Below are positions 49,733-62,871 of a stretch of DNA of 64,000 nucleotides, piece by piece. Position numbers and translations under genes: made by a program. The notes under the pieces were generated by a model. It saw only the letters and a list, made by a program, of their open reading frames with translations. It ran no database searches and was not told the DNA's origin. Every line of letters starts with the position of its first letter. Position 1 is the stretch's first letter. Origin of the DNA: Chaunax sp. Z400 (Eukaryota > Chordata > Actinopteri > Lophiiformes > Chaunacidae); assembly GCA_037577475.1 (NCBI GenBank), contig CM075184.1, positions 575,501 to 639,500 of the forward strand, given 5' to 3'.

Positions 49733-52109
49733 CGACCTTCCGTTCAAAAGTTACCAACCCGGGTACGGCCCCGATTGAGTTTTTATCCCCTTAACCTAAC
49801 CTAACCCTAACCCTAACCCTAACCCCTAACCCACACTTGTCCGCTAGTCTGTACGACCTTCCGTTCCCGAGATACAGACATTCAAAATACGCCCCTACTG
49901 GACATGTCATATCTCGGGAAAGGAAGGTCGCACAGACTCGGGACAAAGACTGGTGTTCTCAGAGACCACATAAACCCCTAGACGGACGTTGGTCCCGAGT
50001 CTCTACGACCTTCCGTTTCCGAGATACACACATTCACTATAGGCGAACCAAACCCCATTCACTTCAATGGGAAAATAAACTTGAGTATAACTCGGGAACG
50101 GAAGGTCGTAGAGACTCGGGACCCTGATCCGTCGGACATAATTCGTGGTCCCTGAACACGCCAGACTTCTCCCCGAGTCTCTACGACCTTCCGTTCCCGA
50201 GATACAAACATTCCAAAAATCACCAAAAATACATGTCATATCTCGGGAACCGTAAGTCGTAGAGACTCGGTTTACCTGCTGGCGTTCTTGGAGACTCCAT
50301 AAAACCATTGAAAGAGCTTATCCCTGAGTCTCTACGACCTTCCATTCCCGAGATACAGACATTCAAAATACGCCCCTACTGGACATGTCATATCTCGGGA
50401 AAGGAAGGTCGCACAGACTCGGGACAAAGACTGGTGTTCTCAGAGACCACATAAACCCCTAGACGGACGTTGGTCCCGAGTCTCTACGACCTTCCGTTTC
50501 CGAGATACACACATTCACTATAGGCGAACCAAAGCCCATTCACTTCAATGGGAAAATAAACTTGAGTATAACTCGGGAACGGAAGGTCGTAGAGACTCTG
50601 GACCCTGATCCGTCGGACATAATTCGTGGTCTCTGAACACGCCAGACTTCTCCCCGAGTCTCTACGACCTTCCGTTCCCGAGATACAGACATTCAAAATA
50701 CGCCCCTACTGGACATGTCATATCTCGGGAAAGGAAGGTCGCAAAGACTCGGGACAAAGACTGGTGTTCTCAGAGACCACATAAACCCCTAGACGGACGT
50801 TGGTCCCGAGTCTCTACGACCTTCCGTTTCCGAGATACACACATTCACTATAGGCGAACCAAAGCCCATTCACTTCAATGGGAAAATAAACTTGAGTATA
50901 ACTCGGGAACGGAAGGTCGTAGAGACTCGGGACCCTGATCCGTCGGACATAATTCGTGGTCTCTGAACACGCCAGACTTCTCCCCGTGTCTCTACGACCT
51001 TCCGTTCCCGAGATACAGACATTCAAAATACGCCCCTACTGGACATGTCATATCTCGGGAAAGGAAGGTCGCACAGACTCGGGACAAAGACTGGTGTTCT
51101 CAGAGACCACATAAACCCCTAGAAGGACGTTGGTCCCGAGTCTCTACGACCTTCCGTTTCAGAGATACACACATTCACTATAGGCGAACCAAACCCCATT
51201 CACTTCAATGGGAAAATAAACTTGAGTATAACTCGGGAACGGAAGGTCGTAGAGACTCGGGACCCTGATCCGTCGGACATAATTCGTGGTCCCTGAACAC
51301 GCCAGACTTCTCCCCGAGTCTCTACGACCTTCCGTTCCCGAGATACAAACATTCCAAAAATCACCAAAAATACATGTCATATCTCGGGAACCGTAAGTCG
51401 TAGAGACTCGGTTTACCTGCTGGCGTTCTTGGAGACTCCATAAAACCATTGAAAGAGCTTATCCCTGAGTCTCTACGACCTTCCATTCCCGAGATACAGA
51501 CATTCAAAATACGCCCCTACTGGACATGTCATATCTCGGGAAAGGAAGGTCGCACAGACTCGGGACAAAGACTGGTGTTCTCAGAGACCACATAAACCCC
51601 TAGACGGACGTTGGTCCCGAGTCTCTACGACCTTCCGTTTCCGAGATACACACATTCACTATAGGCGAACCAAAGCCCATTCACTTCAATGGGAAAATAA
51701 ACTTGAGTATAACTCGGGAACGGAAGGTCGTAGAGACTCTGGACCCTGATCCGTCGGACATAATTCGTGGTCTCTGAACACGCCAGACTTCTCCCCGAGT
51801 CTCTACGACCTTCCGTTCCCGAGATACAGACATTCAAAATACGCCCCTACTGGACATGTCATATCTTGGGAAAGGAAGGTCGCACAGACTCGGGACAAAC
51901 ACTGGTGTTCTCAGAGACCACATAAACCCCTAGACGGACGTTGGTCCCGAGTCTCTACGACCTTCCGTTCCCGAGATACAGACATTCAAAATACGCCCCT
52001 ACTGGACATGTCATATCTCGGGAACCGTAAGTCGTAGGGCCTCGGTTTACCTGCTGGCGTTCTTGGAGACCCCATAAAACCATTGAAAGAGCTTATCCCC
52101 GAGTCTCTA
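49733..52109 (+). repeat. Block 36: T-B-A-D-B-A-B-A-B-A-D-B-A-B-E, 2377 bp
   Basis: T 49733-49853 (121 bp). Units start at B 49854, A 50006, D 50184, B 50335, A 50487, B 50665, A 50817, B 50995, A 51147, D 51325, B 51476, A 51628, B 51806 and E 51958. The first part repeats blocks 34-35 including GGTCGCAAAGACTC; the end adds B-A-B-E. It holds the last E unit. Confidence 0.92.
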
Positions 52110-53686
52110 CGACCTTCCGTTCAAAAATTACCAACCCGGGTACGGCCCCGATTGAGTTTTTATCCCCTTAACCTAACCTAACCCTAACCCTAACCCTAAC
52201 CCTAACCCTAACCCCTAACCCACACTTGTCCGCTAGTCTCTACGACCTTCCGTTCCCGAGATACAGACATTCAAAATACGCCCCTACTGGACATGTCATA
52301 TCTCGGGAAAGGAAGGTCGCACAGACTCGGGACAAAGACTGGTGTTCTCAGAGACCACATAAACCCCTAGACGGACGTTGGTCCCAGGTCTCTACGACCT
52401 TCCGTTTCCGAGATACACACATTCACTATAGGCGAACCAAAGCCCATTCACTTCAATGGGAAAATAAACTTGAGTATAACTCGGGAACGGAAGGTCGTAG
52501 AGACTCGGGACCCTGATCCGTCGGACATAATTCGTGGTCTCTGAACACGCCAGACTTCTCCCCGTGTCTCTACGACCTTCCGTTCCCGAGATACAGACAT
52601 TCAAAATACGCCCCTACTGGACATGTCATATCTCGGGAAAGGAAGGTCGCACAGACTCGGGACAAAGACTGGTGTTCTCAGAGACCACATAAACCCCTAG
52701 AAGGACGTTGGTCCCGAGTCTCTACGACCTTCCGTTTCAGAGATACACACATTCACTATAGGCGAACCAAACCCCATTCACTTCAATGGGAAAATAAACT
52801 TGAGTATAACTCGGGAACGGAAGGTCGTAGAGACTCGGGACCCTGATCGGTCGGACATAATTCGTGGTCCCTGAACACGCCAGACTTCTCCCCGAGTCTC
52901 TACGACCTTCCGTTCCCGAGATACAAACATTCCAAAAATCACCAAAAATACATGTCATATCTCGGGAACCGTAAGTCGTAGAGACTCGGTTTACCTGCTG
53001 GCGTTCTTGGAGACTCCATAAAACCATTGAAAGAGCTTATCCCCGAGTCTCTACGACCTTCCGTTCCCGAGATACAGACATTCAAAATACGCCCCTACTG
53101 GACATGTCATATCTCGGGAAAGGAAGGTCGCACAGACTCGGGACAAAGACTGGTGTTCTCAGAGACCACATAAACCCCTAGACGGACGTTGGTCCCGAGT
53201 CTCTACGACCTTCCGTTTCCGAGATACACACATTCACTATAGGCGAACCAAAGCCCATTCACTTCAATGGGAAAATAAACTTGAGTATAACTCGGGAACG
53301 GAAGGTCGTAGAGACTCGGGACCCTGATCCGTCGGACATAATTCGTGGTCTCTGAACACGCCAGACTTCTCCCCGTGTCTCTACGACCTTCCGTTCCCGA
53401 GATACAGACATTCAAAATACGCCCCTACTGGACATGTCATATCTCGGGAAAGGAAGGTCGCACAGACTCGGGACAAAGACTGGTGTTCTCAGAGACCACA
53501 TAAACCCCTAGAAGGACGTTGGTCCCGAGTCTCTACGACCTTTCGTTCCCGAGATACAAACATTCCAAAAATCACCAAAAATACATGTCATATCTCGGGA
53601 ACCGTAAGTCGTAGGGACTCGGTTTACCTGCTGGCGTTCTTGGAGACCCCATAAAACCATTGAAAGAGCTTATCCCCGAGTCTCTA
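52110..53686 (+). repeat. Block 37: T-B-A-B-A-D-B-A-B-D, 1577 bp
   Basis: T 52110-52242 is 133 bp, the longest telomeric tract here, with private TTCAAAAATTACC. Units start at B 52243, A 52395, B 52573, A 52725, D 52903, B 53054, A 53206, B 53384 and D 53536. Same order as block 32. Confidence 0.92.
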
Positions 53687-56062
53687 CGACCTTCCGTTCA
53701 AAAGTTACCCACCCGGGTACGGCCCCGATTGAGTTTTTATCCCCTTAACCTAACCTAACCCTAACCCGAACCCTAACCCCTAACCCACACTTGTCCGCTA
53801 GTCTCTACGACCTTCCGTTCCCGAGATACAGACATTCAAAATACGCCCCTACTGGACATGTCATATCTCGGGAAAGGAAGGTCGCACAGACTCGGGACAA
53901 AGACTGGTGTTCTCAGAGACTGCATAAACCCCTAGACGGACGTTGGTCCCGAGTCTCTACGACCTTCCGTTTCCGAGATACACACATTCACTATAGGCGA
54001 ACCAAACCCCATTCACTTCAATGGGAAAATAAACTTGAGTATAACTCGGGAACGGAAGGTCGTAGAGACTCGGGACCCTGATCCGTCGGACATAATTCGT
54101 GGTCCCTGAACACGCCAGACTTCTCCCCGAGTCTCTACGACCTTCCGTTCCGGAGATACAAACATTCCAAAAATCACCAAAAATACATGTCATATCTCGG
54201 GAACCGTAAGTCGTAGAGACTCGGTTTACCTGCTGGCGTTCTTGGAGACTCCATAAAACCATTGAAAGAGCTTATCCCCGAGTCTCTACGACCTTCCGTT
54301 CCCGAGATACAGACATTCAAAATACGCCCCTACTGGACATGTCATATCTCGGGAAAGGAAGGTCGCACAGACTCGGGACAAAGACTGGTGTTCTCAGAGA
54401 CCACATAAACCCCTAGACGGACGTTGGTCCCGAGTCTCTACGACCTTCCGTTTCCGAGATACACACATTCACTATAGGCGAACCAAAGCCCATTCACTTC
54501 AATGGGAAAATAAACTTGAGTATAACTCGGGAACGGAAGGTCGTAGAGACTCTGGACCCTGATCCGTCGGACATAATTCGTGGTCTCTGAACACGCCAGA
54601 CTTCTCCCCGAGTCTCTACGACCTTCCGTTCCCGAGATACAGACATTCAAAATACGCCCCTACTGGACATGTCATATCTCGGGAAAGGAAGGTCGCACAG
54701 ACTCGGGACAAAGACTGGTGTTCTCAGAGACCACATAAACCCCTAGACGGACGTTGGTCCCGAGTCTCTACGACCTTTCGTTTCCGAGATACACACATTC
54801 ACTATAGGCGAACCAAAGCCCATTCACTTCAATGGGAAAATAAACTTGAGTATAACTCGGGAACGGAAGGTCGTAGAGACTCGGGACCCTGATCCGTCGG
54901 ACATAATTCGTGGTCTCTGAACACGCCAGACTTCTCCCCGTGTCTCTACGACCTTCCGTTCCCGAGATACAGACATTCAAAATACGCCCCTACTGGACAT
55001 GTCATATCTCGGGAAAGGAAGGTCGCACAGACTCGGGACAAAGACTGGTGTTCTCAGAGACCACATAAACCCCTAGAAGGACGTTGGTCCCGAGTCTCTA
55101 CGACCTTCCGTTTCAGAGATACACACATTCACTATAGGCGAACCAAACCCCATTCACTTCAATGGGAAAATAAACTTGAGTATAACTCGGGAACGGAAGG
55201 TCGTAGAGACTCGGGACCCTGATCCGTCGGACATAATTCGTGGTCCCTGAACACGCCAGACTTCTCCCCGAGTCTCTACGACCTTCCGTTCCCGAGATAC
55301 AAACATTCCAAAAATCACCAAAAATACATGTCATATCTCGGGAACCGTAAGTCGTAGAGACTCGGTTTACCTGCTGGCGTTCTTGGAGACTCCATAAAAC
55401 CATTGAAAGAGCTTATCCCCGAGTCTCTACGACCTTCCGTTCCCGAGATACAGACATTCAAAATACGCCCCTACTGGACATGTCATATCTCGGGAAAGGA
55501 AGGTCGCACAGACTCGGGACAAAGACTGGTGTTCTCAGAGACCACATAAACCCCTAGACGGACGTTGGTCCCGAGTCTCTACGACCTTCCGTTTCCGAGA
55601 TACACACATTCACTATAGGCGAACCAAAGCCCATTCACTTCAATGGGAAAATAAACTTGAGTATAACTCGGGAACGGAAGGTCGTAGAGACTCGGGACCC
55701 TGATCCGTCGGACATAATTCGTGGTCTCTGAACACGCCAGACTACTCCCCGTGTCTCTACGACCTTCCGTTCCCGAGATACAGACATTCAAAATACGCCC
55801 CTACTGGACATGTCATATCTCGGGAAAGGAAGGTCGCACAGACTCGGGACAAAGACTGGTGTTCTCAGAGACCAAATAAACCCCTAGAAGGACGTTGGTC
55901 CCGAGTCTCTACGACCTTTCGTTCCCGAGATACAAACATTCCAAAAATCACCAAAAATACATGTCATATCTCGGGAACCGTAAGTCGTAGGGACTCGGTT
56001 TACCTGCTGGCGTTCTTGGAGACCCCATAAAACCATTGAAAGACCTTATCCCCGAGTCTCTA
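53687..56062 (+). repeat. Block 38: T-B-A-D-B-A-B-A-B-A-D-B-A-B-D, 2376 bp
   Basis: T 53687-53807 (121 bp) has the CCCGAA variant (G at 53768) and GTTACCCACC. Units start at B 53808, A 53960, D 54138 (TTCCGGAGATA), B 54289, A 54441, B 54619, A 54771, B 54949, A 55101, D 55279, B 55430, A 55582, B 55760 and D 55912. Confidence 0.92.
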
Positions 56063-57449
56063 CGACCTTCCGTTCAAAAGTTACCAACCCGGGTACGGCC
56101 CCGATTGAGTTTTTATCCCCTTAACCTAACCTAACCCTAACCCTAACCCTAACCCCTAACCCACACTTGTCCGCTAGTCTCTACGACCTTCCGTTCCCGA
56201 GATACAGACATTCAAAATACGCCCCTACTGGACATGTCATATCTCGGGAAAGGAAGGTCGCACAGACTCGGGACAAAGACTGGTGTTCTCAGAGACTACA
56301 TAAACCCCTAGACGGACGTTGGTCCCGAGTCTCTACGACCTTCCGTTTCCGAGATACACACATTCACTATAGGCGAACCAAACCCCATTCACTTCAATGG
56401 GAAAATAAACTTGAGTATAACTCGGGAACGGAAGGTCGTAGAGACTCGGGACCCTGATCCGTCGGACATAATTCGTGGTCCCTGAACACGCCAGACTTCT
56501 CCCCGAGTCTCTACGACCTTCCGTTCCCGAGATACAAACATTCCAAAAATCACCAAAAATACATGTCATATCTCGGGAACCGTAAGTCGTAGAGACTCGG
56601 TTTACCTGCTGGCGTTCTTGGAGACTCCATAAAACCATTGAAAGAGCTTATCCCCGAGTCTCTACGACCTTCCGTTCCCGAGATACAGACATTCAAAATA
56701 CGCCCCTACTGGACATGTCATATCTCGGGAAAGGAAGGTCGCACAGACTCGGGACAAAGACTGGTGTTCTCAGAGACCACATAAACCCCTAGACGGACGT
56801 TGGTCCCGAGTCTCTACGACCTTCCGTTTCCGAGATACACACATTCACTATAGGCGAACCAAAGCCCATTCACTTCAATGGGAAAATAAACTTGAGTATA
56901 ACTCGGGAACGGAAGGTCGTAGAGACTCTGGACCCTGATCCGTCGGACATAATTCGTGGTCTCTGAACACGCCAGACTTCTCCCCGAGTCTCTACGACCT
57001 TCCGTTCCCGAGATACAGACATTCAAAATACGCCCCTACTGGACATGTCATATCTTGGGAAAGGAAGGTCGCACAGACTCGGGACAAAGACTGGTGTTCT
57101 CAGAGACCATATAAAACCCTAGACGGACGTTGGTCCCGAGTCTCTACGACCTTCCGTTCCCGAGATACAGACATTCAAAATACGCCCCTACTGGACATGT
57201 CATATCTCGGGAACCGAAGGTCGTAGAGACTCGGGACCCTGATCCGTCGGACATAATTCGTGGTCCCTGAACACGCCAGACTTCTCCCCGAGTCTCTACG
57301 ACCTTCCGTTCCCGAGATACAAACATTCCAAAAATCACCAAAAATACATGTCATATCTCGGGAACCGTAAGTCGTAGGGACTCGGTTTACCTGCTGGCGT
57401 TCTTGGAGACCCCATAAAACCATTGAAAGACCTTATCCCCGAGTCTCTA
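56063..57449 (+). repeat. Block 39: T-B-A-D-B-A-B-C-D, 1387 bp
   Basis: T 56063-56183 (121 bp). Units start at B 56184, A 56336, D 56514, B 56665, A 56817, B 56995, C 57147 and D 57299. Unit C returns here after 45 kb. Its mid arm reads GGGAACCGAAGG, one base away from the usual form. Confidence 0.92.
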
Positions 57450-58836
57450 CGACCTTCCGTTCAAAAGTTACCAACCCGGGTACGGCCCCGATTGAGTTTT
57501 TATCCCCTTAACCTAACCTAACCCTAACCCTAACCCTAACCCCTAACCCACACTTGTCCGCTAGTCTGTACGACCTTCCGTTCCCGAGATACAGACATTC
57601 AAAATACGCCCCTACTGGACATGTCATATCTCGGGAAAGGAAGGTTGCACAGACTCGGGACAAAGACTGGTGTTCTCAGAGACCACATAAACCCCTAGAC
57701 GGACGTTGGTCCCGAGTCTCTACGACCTTCCGTTTCCGAGATACACACATTCACTATAGGCGAACCAAACCCCATTCACTTCAATGGGAAAATAAACTTG
57801 AGTATAACTCGGGAACGGAAGGTCGTAGAGACTCGGGACCCTGATCCGTCGGACATAATTCGTGGTCCCTGAACACGCCAGACTTCTCCCCGAGTCTCTA
57901 CGACCTTCCGTTCCCGAGATACAAACATTCCAAAAATCACCAAAAATACATGTCATATCTCGGGAACCGTAAGTCGTAGAGACTCGGTTTACCTGCTGGC
58001 GTTCTTGGAGACTCCATAAAACCATTGAAAGAGCTTATCCCCGAGTCTCTACGACCTTCCGTTCCCGAGATACAGACATTCAAAATACGCCCCTACTGGA
58101 CATGTCATATCTCGGGAAAGGAAGGTCGCACAGACTCGGGACAAAGACTGGTGTTCTCAGAGACCACATAAACCCCTAGACGGACGTTGGTCCCGAGTCT
58201 CTACGACCTTCCGTTTCCGAGATACACACATTCACTATAGGCGAACCAAAGCCCATTCACTTCAATGGGAAAATAAACTTGAGTATAACTCGGGAACGGA
58301 AGGTCGTAGAGACTCTGGACCCTGATCCGTCGGACATAATTCGTGGTCTCTGAACACGCCAGACTTCTCCCCGAGTCTCTACGACCTTCCGTTCCCGAGA
58401 TACAGACATTCAAAATACGCCCCTACTGGACATGTCATATCTTGGGAAAGGAAGGTCGCACAGACTCGGGACAAAGACTGGTGTTCTCAGAGACCATATA
58501 AACCCCTAGACGGACGTTGGTCCCGAGTCTCTACGACCTTCCGTTCCCGAGATACAGACATTCAAAATACGCCCCTACTGGACATGTCATATCTCGGGAA
58601 CGGAAGGTCGTAGAGACTCGGGACCCTGATCCGTCGGACATAATTCGTGGTCCCTGAACACGCCAGACTTCTCCCCGAGTCTCTACGACCTTCCGTTCCC
58701 GAGATACAAACATTCCAAAAATCACCAAAAATACATGTCATATCTCGGGAACCGTAAGTCGTAGGGACTCGGTTTACCTGCTGGCGTTCTTGGAGACCCA
58801 ATTAAACCATTGAAAGACCTTATCCCCGAGTCTCTA
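57450..58836 (+). repeat. Block 40: T-B-A-D-B-A-B-C-D, 1387 bp
   Basis: T 57450-57570 (121 bp). Units start at B 57571, A 57723, D 57901, B 58052, A 58204, B 58382, C 58534 and D 58686. The last D has GAGACCCAATTAAACC near 58795, altered from the usual GAGACCCCATAAAACC. Confidence 0.92.
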
Positions 58837-59438
58837 CGACCTTCCGTTCAAAAGTTACCAACCCGGGTACGGCCCCGATTGAGTTTTTATCCCCTTAACC
58901 TAACCTAACCCTAACCCTAACCCTAACCCCTAACCCACACTTGTCCGCTAGTCTGTACGACCTTCCGTTCCCGAGATACAGACATTCAAAATACGCCCCT
59001 ACTGGACATGTCATATCTCGGGAAAGGAAGGTCGCACAGACTCGGGACAAAGACTGGTGTTCTCAGAGACCACATAAACCCCTAGACGGACGTTGGTCCC
59101 GAGTCTCTACGACCTTCCGTTTCCGAGATACACACATTCACTATAGGCGAACAAAACCCCATTCACTTCAATGGGAAAATAAACTTGAGTATAACTCGGG
59201 AACGGAAGGTCGTAGAGACTCGGGACCCTGATCCGTCGGACATAATTCGTGGTCCCTGAACACGCCAGACTTCTCCCCGAGTCTCTACGACCTTCCGTTC
59301 CCGAGATACAAACATTCCAAAAATCACCAAAAATACATGTCATATCTCGGGAACCGTAAGTCGTAGGGACTCGGTTTACCTGCTGGCGTTCTTGGAGACC
59401 CCATAAAACCATTGAAAGAGCTTATCCCCGAGTCTCTA
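58837..59438 (+). repeat. Block 41: T-B-A-D, 602 bp
   Basis: T 58837-58957 (121 bp). Units start at B 58958, A 59110 and D 59288. A has GCGAACAAAACCCC (private change near 59153). Confidence 0.92.
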
Positions 59439-60825
59439 CGACCTTCCGTTCAAAAGTTACCAACCCGGGTACGGCCCCGATTGAGTTTTTATCCCCTTAA
59501 CCTAACCTAACCCTAACCCTAACGCTAACCCCTAACCCACACTTGTCCGCTAGTCTCTACGACCTTCCGTTCCCGAGATACAGACATTCAAAATACGCCC
59601 CTACTGGACATGTCATATCTCGGGAAAGGAAGGTCGCACAGACTCGGGACAAAGACTGGTGTTCTCAGAGACCACATAAACCCCTAGACGGACGTTGGTC
59701 CCGAGTCTCTACGACCTTCCGTTTCCGAGATACACACATTCACTATAGGCGAACCAAACCCCATTCACTTCAATGGGAAAATAAACTTGAGTATAACTCG
59801 GGAACGGAAGGTCGTAGAGACTCGGGACCCTGATCCGTCGGACATAATTCGTGGTCCCTGAACACGCCAGACTTCTCCCCGAGTCTCTACGACCTTCCGT
59901 TCCCGAGATACAAACATTCCAAAAATCACCAAAAATACATGTCATATCTCGGGAACCGTAAGTCGTAGAGACTCGGTTTACCTGCTGGCGTTCTTGGAGA
60001 CTCCATAAAACCATTGAAAGAGCTTATCCCCGAGTCTCTACGACCTTCCGTTCCCGAGATACAGACATTCAAAATACGCCCCTACTGGACATGTCATATC
60101 TCGGGAAAGGAAGGTCGCACAGACTCGGGACAAAGACTGGTGTTCTCAGAGACCACATAAACCCCTAGACGGACGTTGGTCCCGAGTCTCTACGACCTTC
60201 CGTTTCCGAGATACACACATTCACTATAGGCGAACCAAAGCCCATTCACTTCAATGGGAAAATAAACTTGAGTATAACTCGGGAACGGAAGGTCGTAGAG
60301 ACTCTGGACCCTGATCCGTCGGACATAATTCGTGGTCTCTGAACACGCCAGACTTCTCCCCGAGTCTCTACGACCTTCCGTTCCCGAGATACAGACATTC
60401 AAAATACGCCCCTACTGGACATGTCATATCTTGGGAAAGGAAGGTCGCACAGACTCGGGACAAAGACTGGTGTTCTCAGAGACCACATAAACCCCTAGAC
60501 GGACGTTGGTCCCGAGTCTCTACGACCTTCCGTTCCCGAGATACAGACATTCAAAATACGCCCCTACTGGACATGTCATATCTCGGGAACGGAAGGTCGT
60601 AGAGATTCGGGACCCTGATCCGTCGGACATAATTCGTGGTCCCTGAACACGCCAGACTTCTCCCCGAGTCTCTACGACCTTCCGTTCCCGAGATACAAAC
60701 ATTCCAAAAATCACCAAAAATACATGTCATATCTCGGGAACCGTAAGTCGTAGGGACTCGGTTTACCTGCTGGCGTTCTTGGAGACCCCATAAAACCATT
60801 GAAAGACCTTATCCCCGAGTCTCTA
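59439..60825 (+). repeat. Block 42: T-B-A-D-B-A-B-C-D, 1387 bp
   Basis: T 59439-59559 (121 bp, variant hexamer CTAACG near 59524). Units start at B 59560, A 59712, D 59890, B 60041, A 60193, B 60371, C 60523 and D 60675. C has the GAGATTCGGG form, as in blocks 1-3, 5 and 7. Confidence 0.92.
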
Positions 60826-62871
60826 CGACCTTCCGTTCAAAAGTTACCAACCCGGGTACGGCCCCGATTGAGTTTTTATCCCCTTAACCTAACCTAACCC
60901 TAACCCTAACCCTAACCCCTAACCCACACTTGTCCGCTAGTCTGTACGACCTTCCGTTCCCGAGATACAGACATTCAAAATACGCCCCTACTGGACATGT
61001 CATATCTCGGGAAAGGAAGGTCGCACAGACTCGGGACAAAGACTGGTGTTCTCAGAGACCACATAAACCCCTAGACGGACGTTGGTCCCGAGTCTCTACG
61101 ACCTTCCGTTTCCGAGATACACACATTCACTATAGGCGAACCAAACCCCATTCACTTCAATGGGAAAATAAACTTGAGTATAACTCGGGAACGGAAGGTC
61201 GTAGAGACTCGGGACCCTGATCCGTCGGACATAATTCGTGGTCCCTGAACACGCCAGACTTCTCCCCGAGTCTCTACGACCTTCCGTTCCCGAGATACAA
61301 ACATTCCAAAAATCACCAAAAATACATGTCATATCTCGGGAACCGTAAGTCGTAGAGACTCGGTTGACCTGCTGGCGTTCTTGGAGACTCCATAAAACCA
61401 TTGAAAGAGCTTATCCCCGAGTCTCTACGACCTTCCGTTCCCGAGATACAGACATTCAAAATACGCCCCTACTGGACATGTCATATCTCGGGAAAGGAAG
61501 GTCGCACAGACTCGGGACAAAGACTGGTGTTCTCAGAGACCACATAAACCCCTAGACGGACGTTGGTCCCGAGTCTCTACGACCTTCCGTTTCCGAGATA
61601 CACACATTCACTATAGGCGAACCAAAGCCCATTCACTTCAATGGGAAAATAAACTTGAGTATAACTCGGGAACGGAAGGTCGTAGAGACTCTGGACCCTG
61701 ATCCGTCGGACATAATTCGTGGTCTCTGAACACGCCAGACTTCTCCCCGAGTCTCTACGACCTTCCGTTCCCGAGATACAGACATTCAAAATACGCCCCT
61801 ACTGGACATGTCATATCTCGGGAAAGGAAGGTCGCACAGACTCGGGAAAAAGACTGGTGTTCTCAGAGACCACATAAACCCCTAGACGGACGTTGGTCCC
61901 GAGTCTCTACGACCTTCCGTTTCCGAGATACACACATTCACTATAGGCGAACCAAACCCCATTCACTTCAATGGGAAAATAAACTTGAGTATAACTCGGG
62001 AACGGAAGGTCGTAGAGACTCGGGACCCTGATCCGTCGGACATAATTCGTGGTCCCTGAACACGCCAGACTTCTCCCCGAGTCTCTACGACCTTCCGTTC
62101 CCGAGATACAAACATTCCAAAAATCACCAAAAATACATGTCATATCTCGGGAACCGTAAGTCGTAGAGACTCAGTTTACCTGCTGGCGTTCTTGGAGACT
62201 CCATAAAACCATTGAAAGAGCTTATCCCCGAGTCTCTACGACCTTCCGTTCCCGAGATACAGACATTCAAAATACGCCCCTACTGGACATGTCATATCTC
62301 GGGAAAGGAAGGTCGCACAGACTCGGGACAAAGACTGGTGTTCTCAGAGACCACATAAACCCCTAGACGGACGTTGGTCCCGAGTCTCTACGACCTTCCG
62401 TTTCCGAGATACACACATTCACTATAGGCGAACCAAAGCCCATTCACTTCAATGGGAAAATAAACTTGAGTATAACTCGGGAACGGAAGGTCGTAGAGAC
62501 TCTGGACCCTGATCCGTCGGACATAATTCGTGGTCTCTGAACACGCCAGACTTCTCCCCGAGTCTCTACGACCTTCCGTTCCCGAGATACAGACATTCAA
62601 AATACGCCCCTACTGGACATGTCATATCTCGGGAAAGGAAGGTCGCACAGACTCGGGAAAAAGACTGGTGTTCTCAGAGACCACATAAACCCCTAGAAGG
62701 ACGTTGGTCCCGAGTCTCTACGACCTTTCGTTCCCGAGATACAAACATTCCAAAAATCACCAAAAATACATGTCATATCTCGGGAACCGTAAGTCGTAGG
62801 GACTCGGTTTACCTGCTGGCGTTCTTGGAGACCCCATAAAACCATTGAAAGAGCTTATCCCCGAGTCTCTA
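60826..62871 (+). repeat. Block 43: T-B-A-D-B-A-B-A-D-B-A-B-D, 2046 bp
   Basis: T 60826-60946 (121 bp). Units start at B 60947, A 61099, D 61277, B 61428, A 61580, B 61758, A 61910, D 62088, B 62239, A 62391, B 62569 and D 62721. Same order as block 21 but without its markers. B 61758 and B 62569 both read GGGAAAAAGACTGG, and D 61277 reads GGTTGACC. Confidence 0.92.
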
